From Emergomyces orientalis (lineage: Eukaryota > Ascomycota > Eurotiomycetes > Onygenales > Ajellomycetaceae): 64,000 bases of DNA. Location: contig MOWL01000070.1 of the NCBI GenBank assembly GCA_002110485.1, positions 62,001 to 126,000 on the forward strand. Direction: 5' to 3'. Position numbers and translations under genes: made by a program. This document shows positions 1 through 11,177 of this stretch, one piece after another. Within the stretch, counting starts at the first letter, position 1. Each line of letters starts with the position of its first letter. The notes under the pieces were generated by a model. It was not told the origin of the DNA, ran no database searches, and worked only from the letters and a program-made list of their open reading frames with translations.

Positions 1-1264
1 TGAGATACAATAGAGGCATCAAATAAATAAATAAAAGAACTAACTGAACCTTGGAAGTCTAATAGAAGCTAACTTTGCGGGTTGTTTGGTCCGTCTTTGT
101 ATATATATATCCCTGGAGAAGGGGAATGTAGCCTTCCCTAGAGAGCTAAAGAAATGAACCACCAGGCTTCAGATGAGCACCAGCTCTTCCCCTCTTCGTC
201 CTCCCCGGCAGCCGCGCTAGGTTCCTAAATATCGTCTAGCATCCGAACCCTTGCTTTGTTTGACAGAGGAACCGGCCGGGGAATTCAATCCATGCTTCCC
301 CAGCCGCAAAGGTTCTCTCTCGCCAATCCCCCTTGATCAGTTGACGGGAACACAGCCTTAATTTGTTATTGAAATTTATTTACTGATTTACTGAAATATA
401 GATCCTTAAAGCTAGAGTCTAGAGAGAAGAAAATAAGAGACTACTTTCTGGTTCTTCTCCTTTTCCGCTGAAAAACCCGGAGGAACGGACATGTCATTTT
501 TTTAATATATTTTATACTTTAGGGTTGATTCTGGTGGGATGTGAGGGAAAAGGTGCCAGAAATAAGCAAACACATGAAAAAAAAAAAAAAAAGGTGCAGT
601 TGTACAGTATGCATGGGTACATGTATGCCAAAAAGAAATGCTTCGGATATCTGCATGGATATTGCATTAAGAAGGGGCCGGTCCTGGACGTTTCGATGAA
701 TGAGTAAATAAAGGGTACGCAAGTTGGAGCCTTTTTTCTCCCTACCTACATAGCAAAACCAAATGTCCCTAGAGAGAAGTAATAGAGCTCGAACAGGTAT
801 CATTTTGCTAATCAATCAAGTACCGACCCCGACGACCGCCATGGTCAACAACAAACCAAACCAAACCAAACAAATCGAACTCGAAAGAAAAAAAGCCGAA
901 AGGAGGGGAATGGGAACGAATTGTTCCCTTAAAGAAACAAAATTAAAAATACCAATTTTGACAAGCGAAGGGTATTTCGAATAATCAACACAAGTTCCAC
1001 ACCGACCAGCCTCCACATCTCCGCTCCGTCGAACTTAGAAAATGAAGTAAGTTTTTAGAAACTTGTCATATCGCCAATTCATCCCATTACGATTATTCGT
1101 ATTATCAGAGAATAATACCTCGTAGATGTGCAAAACCGCCCATTATTACCACAAAATAAGCACTCTCAGCCTATTGCATCGCAAGGCATCTTCCATCTCC
1201 TCCCCGATTACCCTCCACCCCGACAAAAACGAACATCAAAAGAAACAAAGGAAGAAAAAAAAAC
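1..1264. other. Intergenic, no gene seen
   Basis: This stretch lies downstream of the channel gene that ends at 1265. It is AT-rich, with a run of about 17 A near 577-592 and a TATATATATAT run near 100. The short open frames here are mostly low-complexity lysine/asparagine or their complement, and none shows a family motif. Part of it is probably the 3' untranslated region of the channel gene. Confidence 0.5.
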
Positions 1265-4200
1265 CTAATAGTAAATCGGCTCCTGATAAATCGGCGGCAC
1301 CCCCTTCTCTTCATTCCACGTAATCTTATTCTTCTCATCGATCGTCGCATCCTCATCGGTAATCGCAATCACTTTGGATGTATGCGCCACCTCCTGCTTA
1401 CTCACTCCACCCGCATCACGCGGAATCCATAACAAGGGCGGCTCCGAGCCGACAGAGGGGTGGAAATATGCGTTCAGCTCTACTTCGGGAGTGTATGAGA
1501 TATCCGCAAAGTCGTTGGGGACCAGCTTGCGCAGAATCCCATAGTTGGCGTACTTGTCGGGGCGCAGGAATTTGCCGATGATGCCTTGTGGCTTTGTTGG
1601 GAGGAGTTCGGTTGGGGTGGAGATGCCCTTTTCGGCATCTGTGATTTCTGCGCCGTTGCTGGAGGGTCCGCCGGTGGGTTTTTCGGCTGCCTCGCCGCCA
1701 TCTTGAGGGGAGCCGTCTTGGGCGAGCAGGTCCTGCTCTTCAGCTTCGAGATTGCGTGGCAGGAACTTCAGCAATGGGGAGACGGCGGCATTGAGCGAGA
1801 GGTGGTAGATGACGATGAAGACGAGGAAGATGATCATGAGGATCAGGGGACCGAGGGCGTTCCTGTCGCTGCCGGCGCTGATGGCAAAGAGGCCGATCAG
1901 GCAGATAATGAGAAGGTAGCAGCCTACGGCTGTTTGTTGGAGGGCTCGTGGGTAAATCATACCCTTAGTGTCGATGTTGCTGTTAGTGACGTACAGCATA
2001 TTGTAACGATATGCAATGTAGAAGAGGAACAGGCCAACAGTCGCGAAGCCAAGGACCAGGGGGGCAATGGCGCCATAAGTAATGGCTGAAAGAGAGAGAA
2101 ATAATTAGTAGGGGTGGTATTTTGATAGCGAGAGCATATGATTACGTACCAATCACGCAAAGATTGGTCAGGACCGGCAAGACGGTCCCCCAGCCCAGTC
2201 CGGACAGAGTTGACCACCGCTTGTACATTTTCCGGGGAGTGTTATCCAAGAACCTGCCCAAAATCTTTGAGACAATCAACCCTACGATCTGGAGCAGAGC
2301 ACCTGCACTGAATGTAAGACCCTGGAGGATGAAATACGCAATATAGAAGTTGGAGGCTTTGGGTATATTTTTAGCCAGGAGCGAAGCTGCGCTTTGAGGA
2401 TTTTGGATGACCTGTTCTACGACACTCGAGGCTGCGGAAGACAGCGTCGTAACGAGGAACACCTGGACAACCTGGAATCCGAAATAAAAGTTTTGAGTCC
2501 TGAGCTCTGCGGCGGCTGTGGTTGGGCAACCGCCAATTCTTGCCATTACTGCAATTCGAAGAGACAAATGCAATTAGCTTGGAGAAGGGGTACTAGGCTT
2601 GAGCAACAACACTTACATCGAAGTACGATGGGCAGGAGAGCCATGAGAACAGCGAGAAGAACGGCAGGGAGGAGGGCAGTAATAAGACCCAGGATGACCG
2701 GAGGGCAATCATTGATGAAACTGAGGAACGGAACTTTCTCTGTAAGGTAGTTGATGTTCGAGATGGCACCGACAACAGCAACGGGGATGGCCCAGAAGAT
2801 GATCAGAGCCACAACGCCGCCGATGGTGACAGCATTTCTGATAATAAGCTCCCACCATTTAATCCTCAGATTGGACCAGATGATATCATTCGGGTTGAGG
2901 CCAATGTGTCGTGGAGCCATGTGGAGGGGTTGGTTATGAGCAACTGGAATGTGGAATGATCATGTGAGTAAGTGTATCCAAAATGAATAATTTAAACCTC
3001 GAAATTACATACCCATTTGGTATGCCGACTGAGCTTCGTTCTGGGTATAGAATTCCACAAATACCGACGATATCTTCTTAGCATCGCCAGCACGATGTTT
3101 CGCCTGGAGAGCTTCGATTTCGGGGTTCAAGCGCTCGATCTCAGTCCTCGACCAGTTGATGGTATCAACTTTTTTACCAATAACCGGTTTGAGTCTATGG
3201 GTAGGTCTCTGGGAAGGCTTTATCCAGCGAGCAGCCACTGAGCCCGATTCTCCCTGAGCCTCATCGCCAGTAAGATTATCAGTGTCACGGCTCTCCTCAT
3301 CGGCTGGCTTAGTCTTAAGGGCCTTGACGCGCGCGGCATTGGTCAATTTAATCAGTTTCGTTTCAGCACCCTCAAGACGGAACGCAGTTTTATCTCTTTC
3401 CCCAACCAGCTCCGCCAATTCCTTGGTGTCAGTTGGGATCCAAACGTTCTTCACTTTATCGTTGCCATAGATTCGTCGAATCTTTGCTTCATTCAGGTAT
3501 TCTTCAGGGACAGAGGTGAAGAGGACGGTCTTCGAAGAGATACGGGAAGCATAAAGCGGGGAAAAGAAGTATGCCTGGCGCAAGTTGATGAAGAAGAGCA
3601 TTTCACGCGTGATCATGAAGAAAACAAAACCTGTGGGCGTTATATGATATTAGTATTTGGCTACTTTCTGACCATTGAACACCAAGTTTGGACACAAAAA
3701 ATGGACCTACCAACGAATATCCAAGTCACGAAAGTATGGGCATAGAATCTATTCAGATTGTTTTGCACATTTCCAAAAGTGAGGAGATCTAATTGTTTCA
3801 ATCCACCCCCGCCAGTGGCATTGATGGGGAACAGAATTGGCCAGGTAATAAGACAGCCAACGAAACAGATAGTAGTCGCGATCTTCAGGTATCGAAGGAG
3901 GAGATACGCATCAAGAGAGTGGTGTCGCAGCACGTATTCATCAGACAACTTGGCCATCGACGTTATCCAGCCGAAGATCCCTGGTGATTGCTCTGGTGTG
4001 CGCTCCTGCTCTCGCAGCGCGCCAATGTAGGTTCTGGGCGCATATTGGCGACGTTGGCTTTGACGGAGGATGATGAAGAGCAGGACCATGGCCCCCGAGA
4101 TGATAAGGGTAGGGATCAAGGTCGAGACCAGCCCGGAGGCGGAGTTGGAGGTGTCCTTGGGGTCCTCGTCCTGCGAGCGCGGATGAGATATATGTTAGAG

Positions 4201-4295
4201 TCGATTCGCACATGATGAAGCAAACACACCCACGGGAACTGAATGGATCAAGCGGAGGGATTGAGAGAGAAAGAGTGATATTTATTGCTTACCAT
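1265..4295 (-). CDS. CSC1/OSCA-family (DUF221/RSN1) calcium-permeable channel, 6 exons
   Basis: This is a putative hyperosmolality-gated, calcium-permeable cation channel of the CSC1/OSCA/TMEM63 family (yeast Csc1, Phm7, Rsn1). My model has exons at 4295-4293, 4170-3711, 3630-3013, 2943-2617, 2548-2150 and 2085-1265. They join in frame to 875 aa, a usual family length. The order is an N-terminal helix (about residues 14-36), two more helices, and a large hydrophilic cytosolic loop (roughly 190-370) with a coiled stretch ending near SSVFVEFYTQNEAQSAYQM. The conserved core follows, with helices in the segments from IIRNAVTIGG, PPVILGLITAL, ELRTQNFYFGFQVVQVFLV, ASNFYIAYFILQG and GYLLIICLIGLF-like. 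The C-terminal tail is acidic and cytosolic. Splice sites have GT/AG ends; exon 5 joins as LRLMARIGG and exon 6 as VIAITYGAIAPL. The first exon codes only for the ATG, which is followed directly by GTAAGC. Paralogue identity (Csc1, Phm7 or Rsn1) cannot be settled by eye, so no symbol is given. Confidence 0.92.
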
Positions 4296-7200
4296 GACTG
4301 CGGTTTCTGCTGCTGCTGCTAAGTTCCGCTGTCGAAGCTGCACAACACAGGTGGATAGCCGCCAACTGTGCAGCAATGACGAAGATTTTTCAAGTAACGA
4401 TATTTAACAACCCTCGTATGCACGACTGAGAAAAGGGGAAAAGGATAACTACGGAAGAGGGGAACAGAGATGAGTTAAGTAGAAAGAGAAAATAGAAAAG
4501 AAAAAGAAATGAGTGACTGATCAACCAGGTTAATGAGCGACAATTGGGCAGGGGGAGCAAAACAAGGAGCGAAAGGGGCAGACAAGCCACGGATGAAGTG
4601 GACAAAGTGGACAAACGCAAAGTTTGCCGGATTGCTATTTGCTGCTCTGAGCTACAGCTGGTCAATCACAAGCCACAGTGCCCAAGGCTAAGTTACTGTT
4701 CCGCCAGCAAAGAAAGAGGAAATCAACAACAAGTGTGGTGAGCTTTGTGTCGGGCGGCTCTGGGAGACCTGAAGGAAATTGAGTCGGGGCTACTTTTATT
4801 TAGCGTGATTTATTCAAACAGACCAAGCATTCCTCGGCGATCTGGATCTACTTCACCAACTATCTAGTCGCGTAGTTGGCTTCTTGGAAATATATCAGTT
4901 TTCTGTCTGGTTTGTTTACTCTTTTTTTTATTGAAAAAAACAGGGCTCCCTTTCTTTCTATCTTTTCGCTGACATTTGTCCTTTTGCAGGGCCTCAGCGG
5001 CAGCTTGTGATGGAATAATATCCACAACGACTATATTCGGCTACTGCATGGTGGGGTGGCAAGTTTCTGTTTGAGGTTTGCCTAGAGGGATATCCCCCGT
5101 GACTGGATAAAAGTCAATTGGGCGTTAATGCGAATGCTAATTTACCAGTGAGGAGATCTCAGATCGCGGTGTGGATGGAATCCGCGAGCCAGACCTCCTC
5201 TGAAAGGGCAGATTTTGCTGCCAATCATGTCCCGAATCCCCCAAGGAATGACTATCATTTTTTAACTTCGAGCTACTGAAAGAAAATATTTACGGTTTCG
5301 CGCTACAAATTAGTACAGGGAGCTTTTAACCAGGCGCACGGATAAGACGAACTTGGAACATGGGGGGGACGCGACCACACAGCACCTTGCATTTTCATCA
5401 GTTGCATGATCTTTCTCATGATGTTAACTGTACGCCATCTCGCCACCAGAAATAAGGACAATGCGAAACGGCTGAGAGAAACCATAATTTCCCCACCGCC
5501 GTTGGAAAGGCAGTTCTGGCAATTGAGGCCTGAAAGCTTGGTTAGCAGCAATCGCCCTAAGGGGTAACTTTAGGCAGTGAGCCCAGTCCCAAAAATGTGC
5601 TCGTTCTCTACAGATGAATGTGGTTAGATTTTTCCCCAAACAATCACAAAACTGCTGGGTGCTCCCAGGGATCGTGCTGTTTCTGCTCCAACGAAGGAAT
5701 GGATATTTACAAATAATAGAGGTATGCAACTCCCAACTAGCAGAGCAGCCACAGCACCAGGACACGCGAATGTCTTCCAACCACGTCACAACTCGCCAGA
5801 GGGTCTCAGACGAGTGACAGAACCATCTTGGTACGACTGCAAATCATCATAAGCAGTTGCTGCCACTAGTGATTACTAAAGATTTAAGGAGTGAAAAAGA
5901 AAAGAAGAAATAATACTCCGTTTATTTCCAGGTTTTAAGTTTTTAACCTCAATTTACTTTCCTCATCCTTAAAAAAATTAGAGAGAAAGGGAAAAATAAC
6001 GAAAATCCCCACGAACAAAAAAAACTTGTTTTTCAAGCATTATTTATTTCCCCCCGTTGCAGGCTCAAAACATAACCCCTGTTTTGGTACGCTGCAAACC
6101 TGCTGTGGCGGAACTTTCCTTGCTCAATGACGCAGATCATGCGTATCTAGTTAATGCGTGCAGAGCTAGTTGCGACGACAGAGGTGTGGATTTCGGCGAA
6201 CTCTCTTTTTGCACTCATCGCGCAGCAACAAGCTGGGTTTCTGTACCAACTGCTGACGATGGGATATGTATGATCCATTTGCATGGTACTGTATACGCAG
6301 TCGAAGCGAGATGCGAGCTGAAAGTTAGGAGCAATCATTGTTACTATTTATTATCACCGTCTCAAAGAGAATGCTCAGGAATTGATCTTGATGCTCACAT
6401 AGATGAATATATTCCCGCCAAGATGCGACCGCAAGAAGTTTTGCCAAAAATTTTCAGAACTGTCATCGTCAGCCATCAACAGCTGAACTTTTATGGAGGC
6501 TTGCCTTGTCGGGTTTAGCTTGTAATTAGTGCCAGCGCCAATCTCGTATCCATGTTGCTGATTCTGTGGAGAAGGAATGCCTGCAATTCGCCATCTGATG
6601 ATGGATCATTGTTTGCCTCTCAGCTGTCAAGGTCGGCTCTTGCTTCACCCATGAATTCAAGAGAAAATCATATTCATTTGAAAAGAATCATAAAAATTGC
6701 CCCAAAAGTCCTCTATGATCATAGGAGTTAATACTTTACTTGGGGAAGATAATGCGTCAGCTAACCTGCTGGGAACATCACAGTTGATGTAAGGAGAGTC
6801 GAATCTAATCAGCCAAACAGCAACTAGCGACCTACAAAATTTCAGAATATACACATGTATTCATTTCGACCACTGCTTTGCATCTGTCAGAATATATCCT
6901 TGCGCGCCTAGGGTGCCTTGAGAGATCGATCCTGTTGGCCCCGTGGTTTTCCAATAGCATCATGCTGGTACCAATCCACTACCTTAACTCGCAGAATAGG
7001 AAGTTTAGAGAATTCGTTGGGTGGTTGAATTCATGGTCCGAAATTCCCTAACTATATCTTTAGCGAATTGATCGTTTATACATACCTAGATGCTTCCTCT
7101 GCTGTCAGGGGCGTCCGCCTGGGGCTTAGCACACAACAGACCGCATCTGCGCTCATTCTATCCGGGGCAACCCGCATGTATAATATAGAAGCAATCACGG

Positions 7201-8402
7201 CAAATACTCCGGGTGACACCTGCATAATGTCCCCATGATCACCTCCTACATCTGGTGGTTACACACTCACTCACACCTAGGCATTAGGGTATGTACTGTA
7301 CTTACATCAGTCGGATGCCTATCATTAAAAGCTGCTGAGGGGAACAGAAGTCTGGGGATAATGGGTCTAGTGTTTGATCGCATTGGAGAGCCGCGACGGT
7401 GTTGCACTGCAGGATGTACGCGATTGACAACACATAGCGCATATAAACATCCTGTACGATGATGATTGAGATGATTATGATAATGGGGATGAGAAGCCGG
7501 GATAGATAATGGCAAACTGGCACTACTCGCTTGAGAGCTGTAAAGCGACGACATGGGATATCTTTGCTGGACGGCTTCTCGAGTCCCTGGTACTACAGTT
7601 TGTACGGTGGTCAGTGTGGGGGTGGTTCCAAGTGTGTATCGAGATGGGGGCAAAATGGGGGTAGATGGGATCTTTCTATCATTTGCATTGTAAAAGAGTG
7701 AGTTAGAGCATAGAATGCTAAGGTAGAATAAACCTGGCAGCACTAACGGGAGACGACGGGTGAGAAGGCGTATCCGCGGGTGTGACGGTCAAATATGGGT
7801 TGAGAATTGAATTGGGGAATCAGCGTGTCTACGACGGCACAGAAAGAGTGATTGCTACATTGATTTGGTTGCTGAATTTGCATTCATCGCAAGAGAGCAA
7901 TATGCTAGTTCAAACATATCTAATTTCAGAACCACCTTGCTTGGGGGAGAGGCGCTTTTGGATAAATATCACAAAACGGCGGGGAAGTAGATGAAGTGTA
8001 TTGGTGAAAATCGGCGGTTCAATGTATGAGAGGTTTTTGAGGTCCATAATCCGTGCCGAATGAAGTATATAATCGCATATTGAGGCTGCGTGTTGGTCGA
8101 CGGGCCATATTTATAAAGGCGTATACAGCCCGGGTATAAAAGGATGCCCTTTTGAGGTGTACGCCTAATTTCATGTTGTGCTGACGATTTGGAAATCTGA
8201 GATCCTTGTTTATATTTTGGGGCCTTAATTTGTTGTAGGTGGCAGTGACCAAGTTCGAATTTTAATAGATTTGAAAAGAAGTTTCGCTCTGCTTGTAAAT
8301 GAGCGAGAAGATTTTGTGTGTTCTATCTAAAAAGAGAGCAAGATTCGTTGCTAGGCACAAAATTTGGGATGGGTGATACAATCATCCGAGGTTGTAGATA
8401 TG
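4296..8402. other. Long intergenic stretch, no supported gene
   Basis: This holds the promoter side of the channel gene and then about 3.5 kb without a recognisable gene. Open frames at 5424-5789 (-), 6057-6518 (+) and 7267-7743 (-) lack family motifs, and the two that I checked do not begin at an ATG. The 7267-7743 frame has a serine/proline/histidine-rich middle (YPMSSLYSSQASSASLPLSI) that looks more protein-like than its surroundings and could be an exon or relic. A tandem 9-mer AGTGGACAA x2 lies near 4596. I see no tRNA, rRNA or transposon signature. Confidence 0.45.
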
Positions 8403-10024
8403 CTATTCCACCGGTTGCACCCGACATTCGGATTGGGCAAACTGAAGAATTTGGCGTTGGAATTCCTCAAATGTTATGTTAAAATCAGGGGGTTTCAACA
8501 TGAGGAAAGAAAGCAGCAGCTCAGTGAACTGGAATTGGAGCGGCTGTGGGAGTTGTTTGAAGCTCTCCATTATATCGCCCACAAACCAAGCTCGGTCCGG
8601 ATTTCTCAAGTCGAAATCACATATATCCTGCAGTAATAGCCACGAGAAGGATTCGATAGGGCAATTGGTCTCGAGATGTTCGCGTACGTCTTCGATGAGG
8701 TTGTTGAGATACCGTATACACCCTTCAGGCGAGTCCCGTTGGTCCCAAAACACTTTGTTGAGGTAAACCAGCGAGGATACGCGGCACAAACTGGAAAGTT
8801 CGTATTTCACGACCCATAATCGTTCCTTCTCAGGTATTTGCGAGGGATGAGGCCCTCCGGATAAGAATAGGTGGAGTGAAGTCATATATTCGAATGCAGC
8901 TTTTCTTTGAGGCGCTATGGATACAAACGTGGGTCTACTGTGGCTGAAGGCTAAAGACTCTGCGTTACCAAGAAATGAAAGTAGCTGCGAAGCGTGTTTC
9001 ATGTCGAATGGAAAGTCCCTCTTGAACATTGTCAAGCGCGCGTAATGTGTATAAGTATCCCCTAAGAGCCTTTCCCCTCCCCGACTTCTCAAGTTCTGTA
9101 TTGCAGCGTCCAAATAGTGGCTGGACTTCTGCCCACTCCCGTATCTAGCTTCCTGAATAGATAGTGCGGTGAATGCCATCATAGAAACACTATCTCCACG
9201 GCGTTGACCTTTTTTCAGGTACGTCGTGAGCATTTTTTCGGCGGTGGAGATATATGACGAACATTGAGGGGTGTTTTTAGTTCGACGCACGCTAGCTAGA
9301 TAGCGAGCGGAATACGTCAATACGCACACCTGAAACGTCATGGGATGCTGCATGGCTTCTCTAAACACGGATTTCTTCATGAAATGGTTCTGTCCTGACC
9401 ATGAGGTTAACCTCGATATCCAGCAATCCATCAAATGCCGATCCTCTTCATTTAACGACCAGGGTAAAGTATCGAAAGGGTCCGTTCTGGTGGCAGCAAT
9501 AGTTGTTTGCGAAGACAACGATCCAGCTGGATTATCTAATTCTTTATATGGTCCAACAGTAAATGGGCCCGCATGTGTTTGTCCCATTGCTGTTTTCTAA
9601 AAAGAGGTTTATCAGTAAATGTACGGTTGAAATCGCTCTGTAGTAATAAAATGAGGAAAAAGAAGTTGAATGAGCTGAATCATTGAAAAGGGGGACGATT
9701 CTGGGAACACAATGTTCGATCTTAGTAGCATACTTTGGACTGGGAAGGCGTTTGCTGATTTGGGTAATTGACATTGCAAAGCTCTTCTCCTGATGCTTCT
9801 TCATCGGACTTTTTTCTCCATGCGAGATATCGAGACTGGCGGGGCAGTTGGCGATGGACACCACCGAATAGGGCGGCAGGTTTCTCTTTTCTCCGGCCCT
9901 GGATGTATTGTTTCATCACATGTGAACGTTTTCCTTTGTTCGATGAACTTTCATCGACGAAGAAAAATTTGGGACCGGCGGATTGAGTCGGATTCTGTGT
10001 ACCCGTACTCCCCAAGGTTGGCAT
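8403..10024 (-). CDS. Fungal transcription-factor-like protein without a visible zinc cluster, 2 exons
   Basis: Model: exon 1 is 10024-9734, the intron runs 9733-9598 or so (5' GTATGC, 3' ...CTTTTTAG with an ACTGATAAA branch site), and exon 2 is 9596-8403. The frames join as QTPSQSK|KTAMGQTHAG and give 494 aa. The N-terminal part (FFFVDESSSNKGKRSHVMKQ, then basic RRKEK and YLAWRKK) resembles the opening of fungal proteins related to Zn2Cys6 regulators that keep the C-terminal 'fungal transcription factor' region (DUF3468/Fungal_trans_2 type) but lack the zinc cluster. The helical C-terminal two thirds fit that region. This assignment rests on overall appearance, not a catalytic motif. The frame stays open upstream of the chosen ATG to 10153, so an earlier ATG at 10153 or an upstream exon is possible. 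It could be a co-regulator rather than a DNA-binding factor. It is divergent from MCM6. Confidence 0.6.
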
Positions 10025-11177
10025 GGACCAGGAATTCGATTCTATGAGAAGTAAGCAGCTTAAACCATCATAGAAAAGCTCAAGGCCCTTGAAACATAAG
10101 GCGCACCTCGGTTCCTGTCTTCTCCCCGACAATTCTGGGTCGTCATAATGCATTATCCTGAGCGCTTAAAGAGGAGCACTACTCAGACGCCGAAATTTCC
10201 CGACCCCTATTATCATTCAACGCCGGAAAGGTTCGTTCAATAACCTAAGGCAAAATAGCGTTCCAATAACCAGTATACCAATCCTTTCATAAACTAACAG
10301 CTTGATTACGATTGGGACAGAGAGGAATTTGTCGAGAGTGTTGTTTCTAGTACCTCAGTTGAGTGATGGTCAATGGCGGGGTGGCTCGGGATTTGAAGGA
10401 GTTCAGGAGCCAGATGATAATGAGGCAGCTCGCAAATAGAGTATTCGAATAACCCCACTAGTGGAAGATAAAACACAATTCTCAAAAGTTGGGCTCGAAG
10501 GTTTCTGCTTTCAATTCGCTTGTTTTTCACCTCTCAGGTACGTGTCCTGGAAGGTCAAAGAGGCAGGTTGAGGCGGCGGTGTTAGCTTACTGGGCGCTAA
10601 TCACGGCTGGCAAGGTTGTCGTTTGGCTGCAGTTCGCTGATCCCAACATCCTCAGGCTATTCAATACACGCCTACTTCTACTGCTGGAAAGGTGGCTCGA
10701 CAATTCGTCTGCTTGGACGGACATCGGAAGGTATGGAGTTGCGCGGTTGATGCGGAATATGGCATTGCTTTAACCAGCTCTTTTCCGTGCTTTAATTTCC
10801 GCTCAGACACGGCGAGCTGGAGCAAGCGCTTCTGTTCAGCGCTTTGGGCTTGGGGACACCTGGAAAAACCTGCGTGATTGATTTACCCAATTAGGAAAAT
10901 ATGAAGCAAGTAGGCAATGACTAAGCAAACCGCTCTAAAACAAACCACTTTACGCGTGATGTCCGGCCCGTTGTAATTCCGTGACGCGCTTGCGGGTCCG
11001 ACGCGTTTCTCATCCACCTGGATTTTTTGTTTGAGCTCCATCTCCCATTGTCCGTTTGTCCCAATTGCCTTTCTTTGCCCATCTGCTCGAGCTCTGGGAA
11101 CCTCTTACGCGGGAAAATTTGCTTCTGCATCTCTCTACGGCGTACCCTGGTAATCCCATCTCCAGTTGACCGTCACC
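10025..11177. other. Divergent intergenic region between the TF-like gene and MCM6
   Basis: This is the shared upstream region of two divergently transcribed genes. The MCM6-proximal 230 bp carry MluI cell-cycle boxes, listed separately. An open frame at 10489-10773 (+) shows no recognisable domain and I do not call it. A possible intron end (CTTACTTCTCATAG) sits just upstream of the chosen ATG of the minus-strand gene near 10043, which may mean a 5' leader intron. Confidence 0.5.
10952..11006 (+). promoter_or_regulatory. Two MCB (ACGCGT) boxes in the MCM6 promoter
   Basis: Perfect ACGCGT hexamers lie at 10952-10957 and 11001-11006, 226 and 177 bp upstream of the MCM6 ATG. A GACGCGC variant sits near 10983 and an ACGCGGGAAA, E2F-like, near 11107. 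In yeasts ACGCGT is bound by MBF (Mbp1-Swi6), which switches on MCM and DNA-synthesis genes at G1/S. The motifs are seen directly; the binding factor is inferred from yeast. Confidence 0.7.

Noticed and set aside
1586..2089. 167-codon plus-strand frame rich in Asp/Glu
   Set aside because: It is antisense to exon 6 of the channel gene, whose minus-strand frame is clearly conserved.
6057..6518. 153-codon plus-strand frame
   Set aside because: It opens with TTG, not ATG, has no domain I recognise and no linking exon. It is not supported as a gene.
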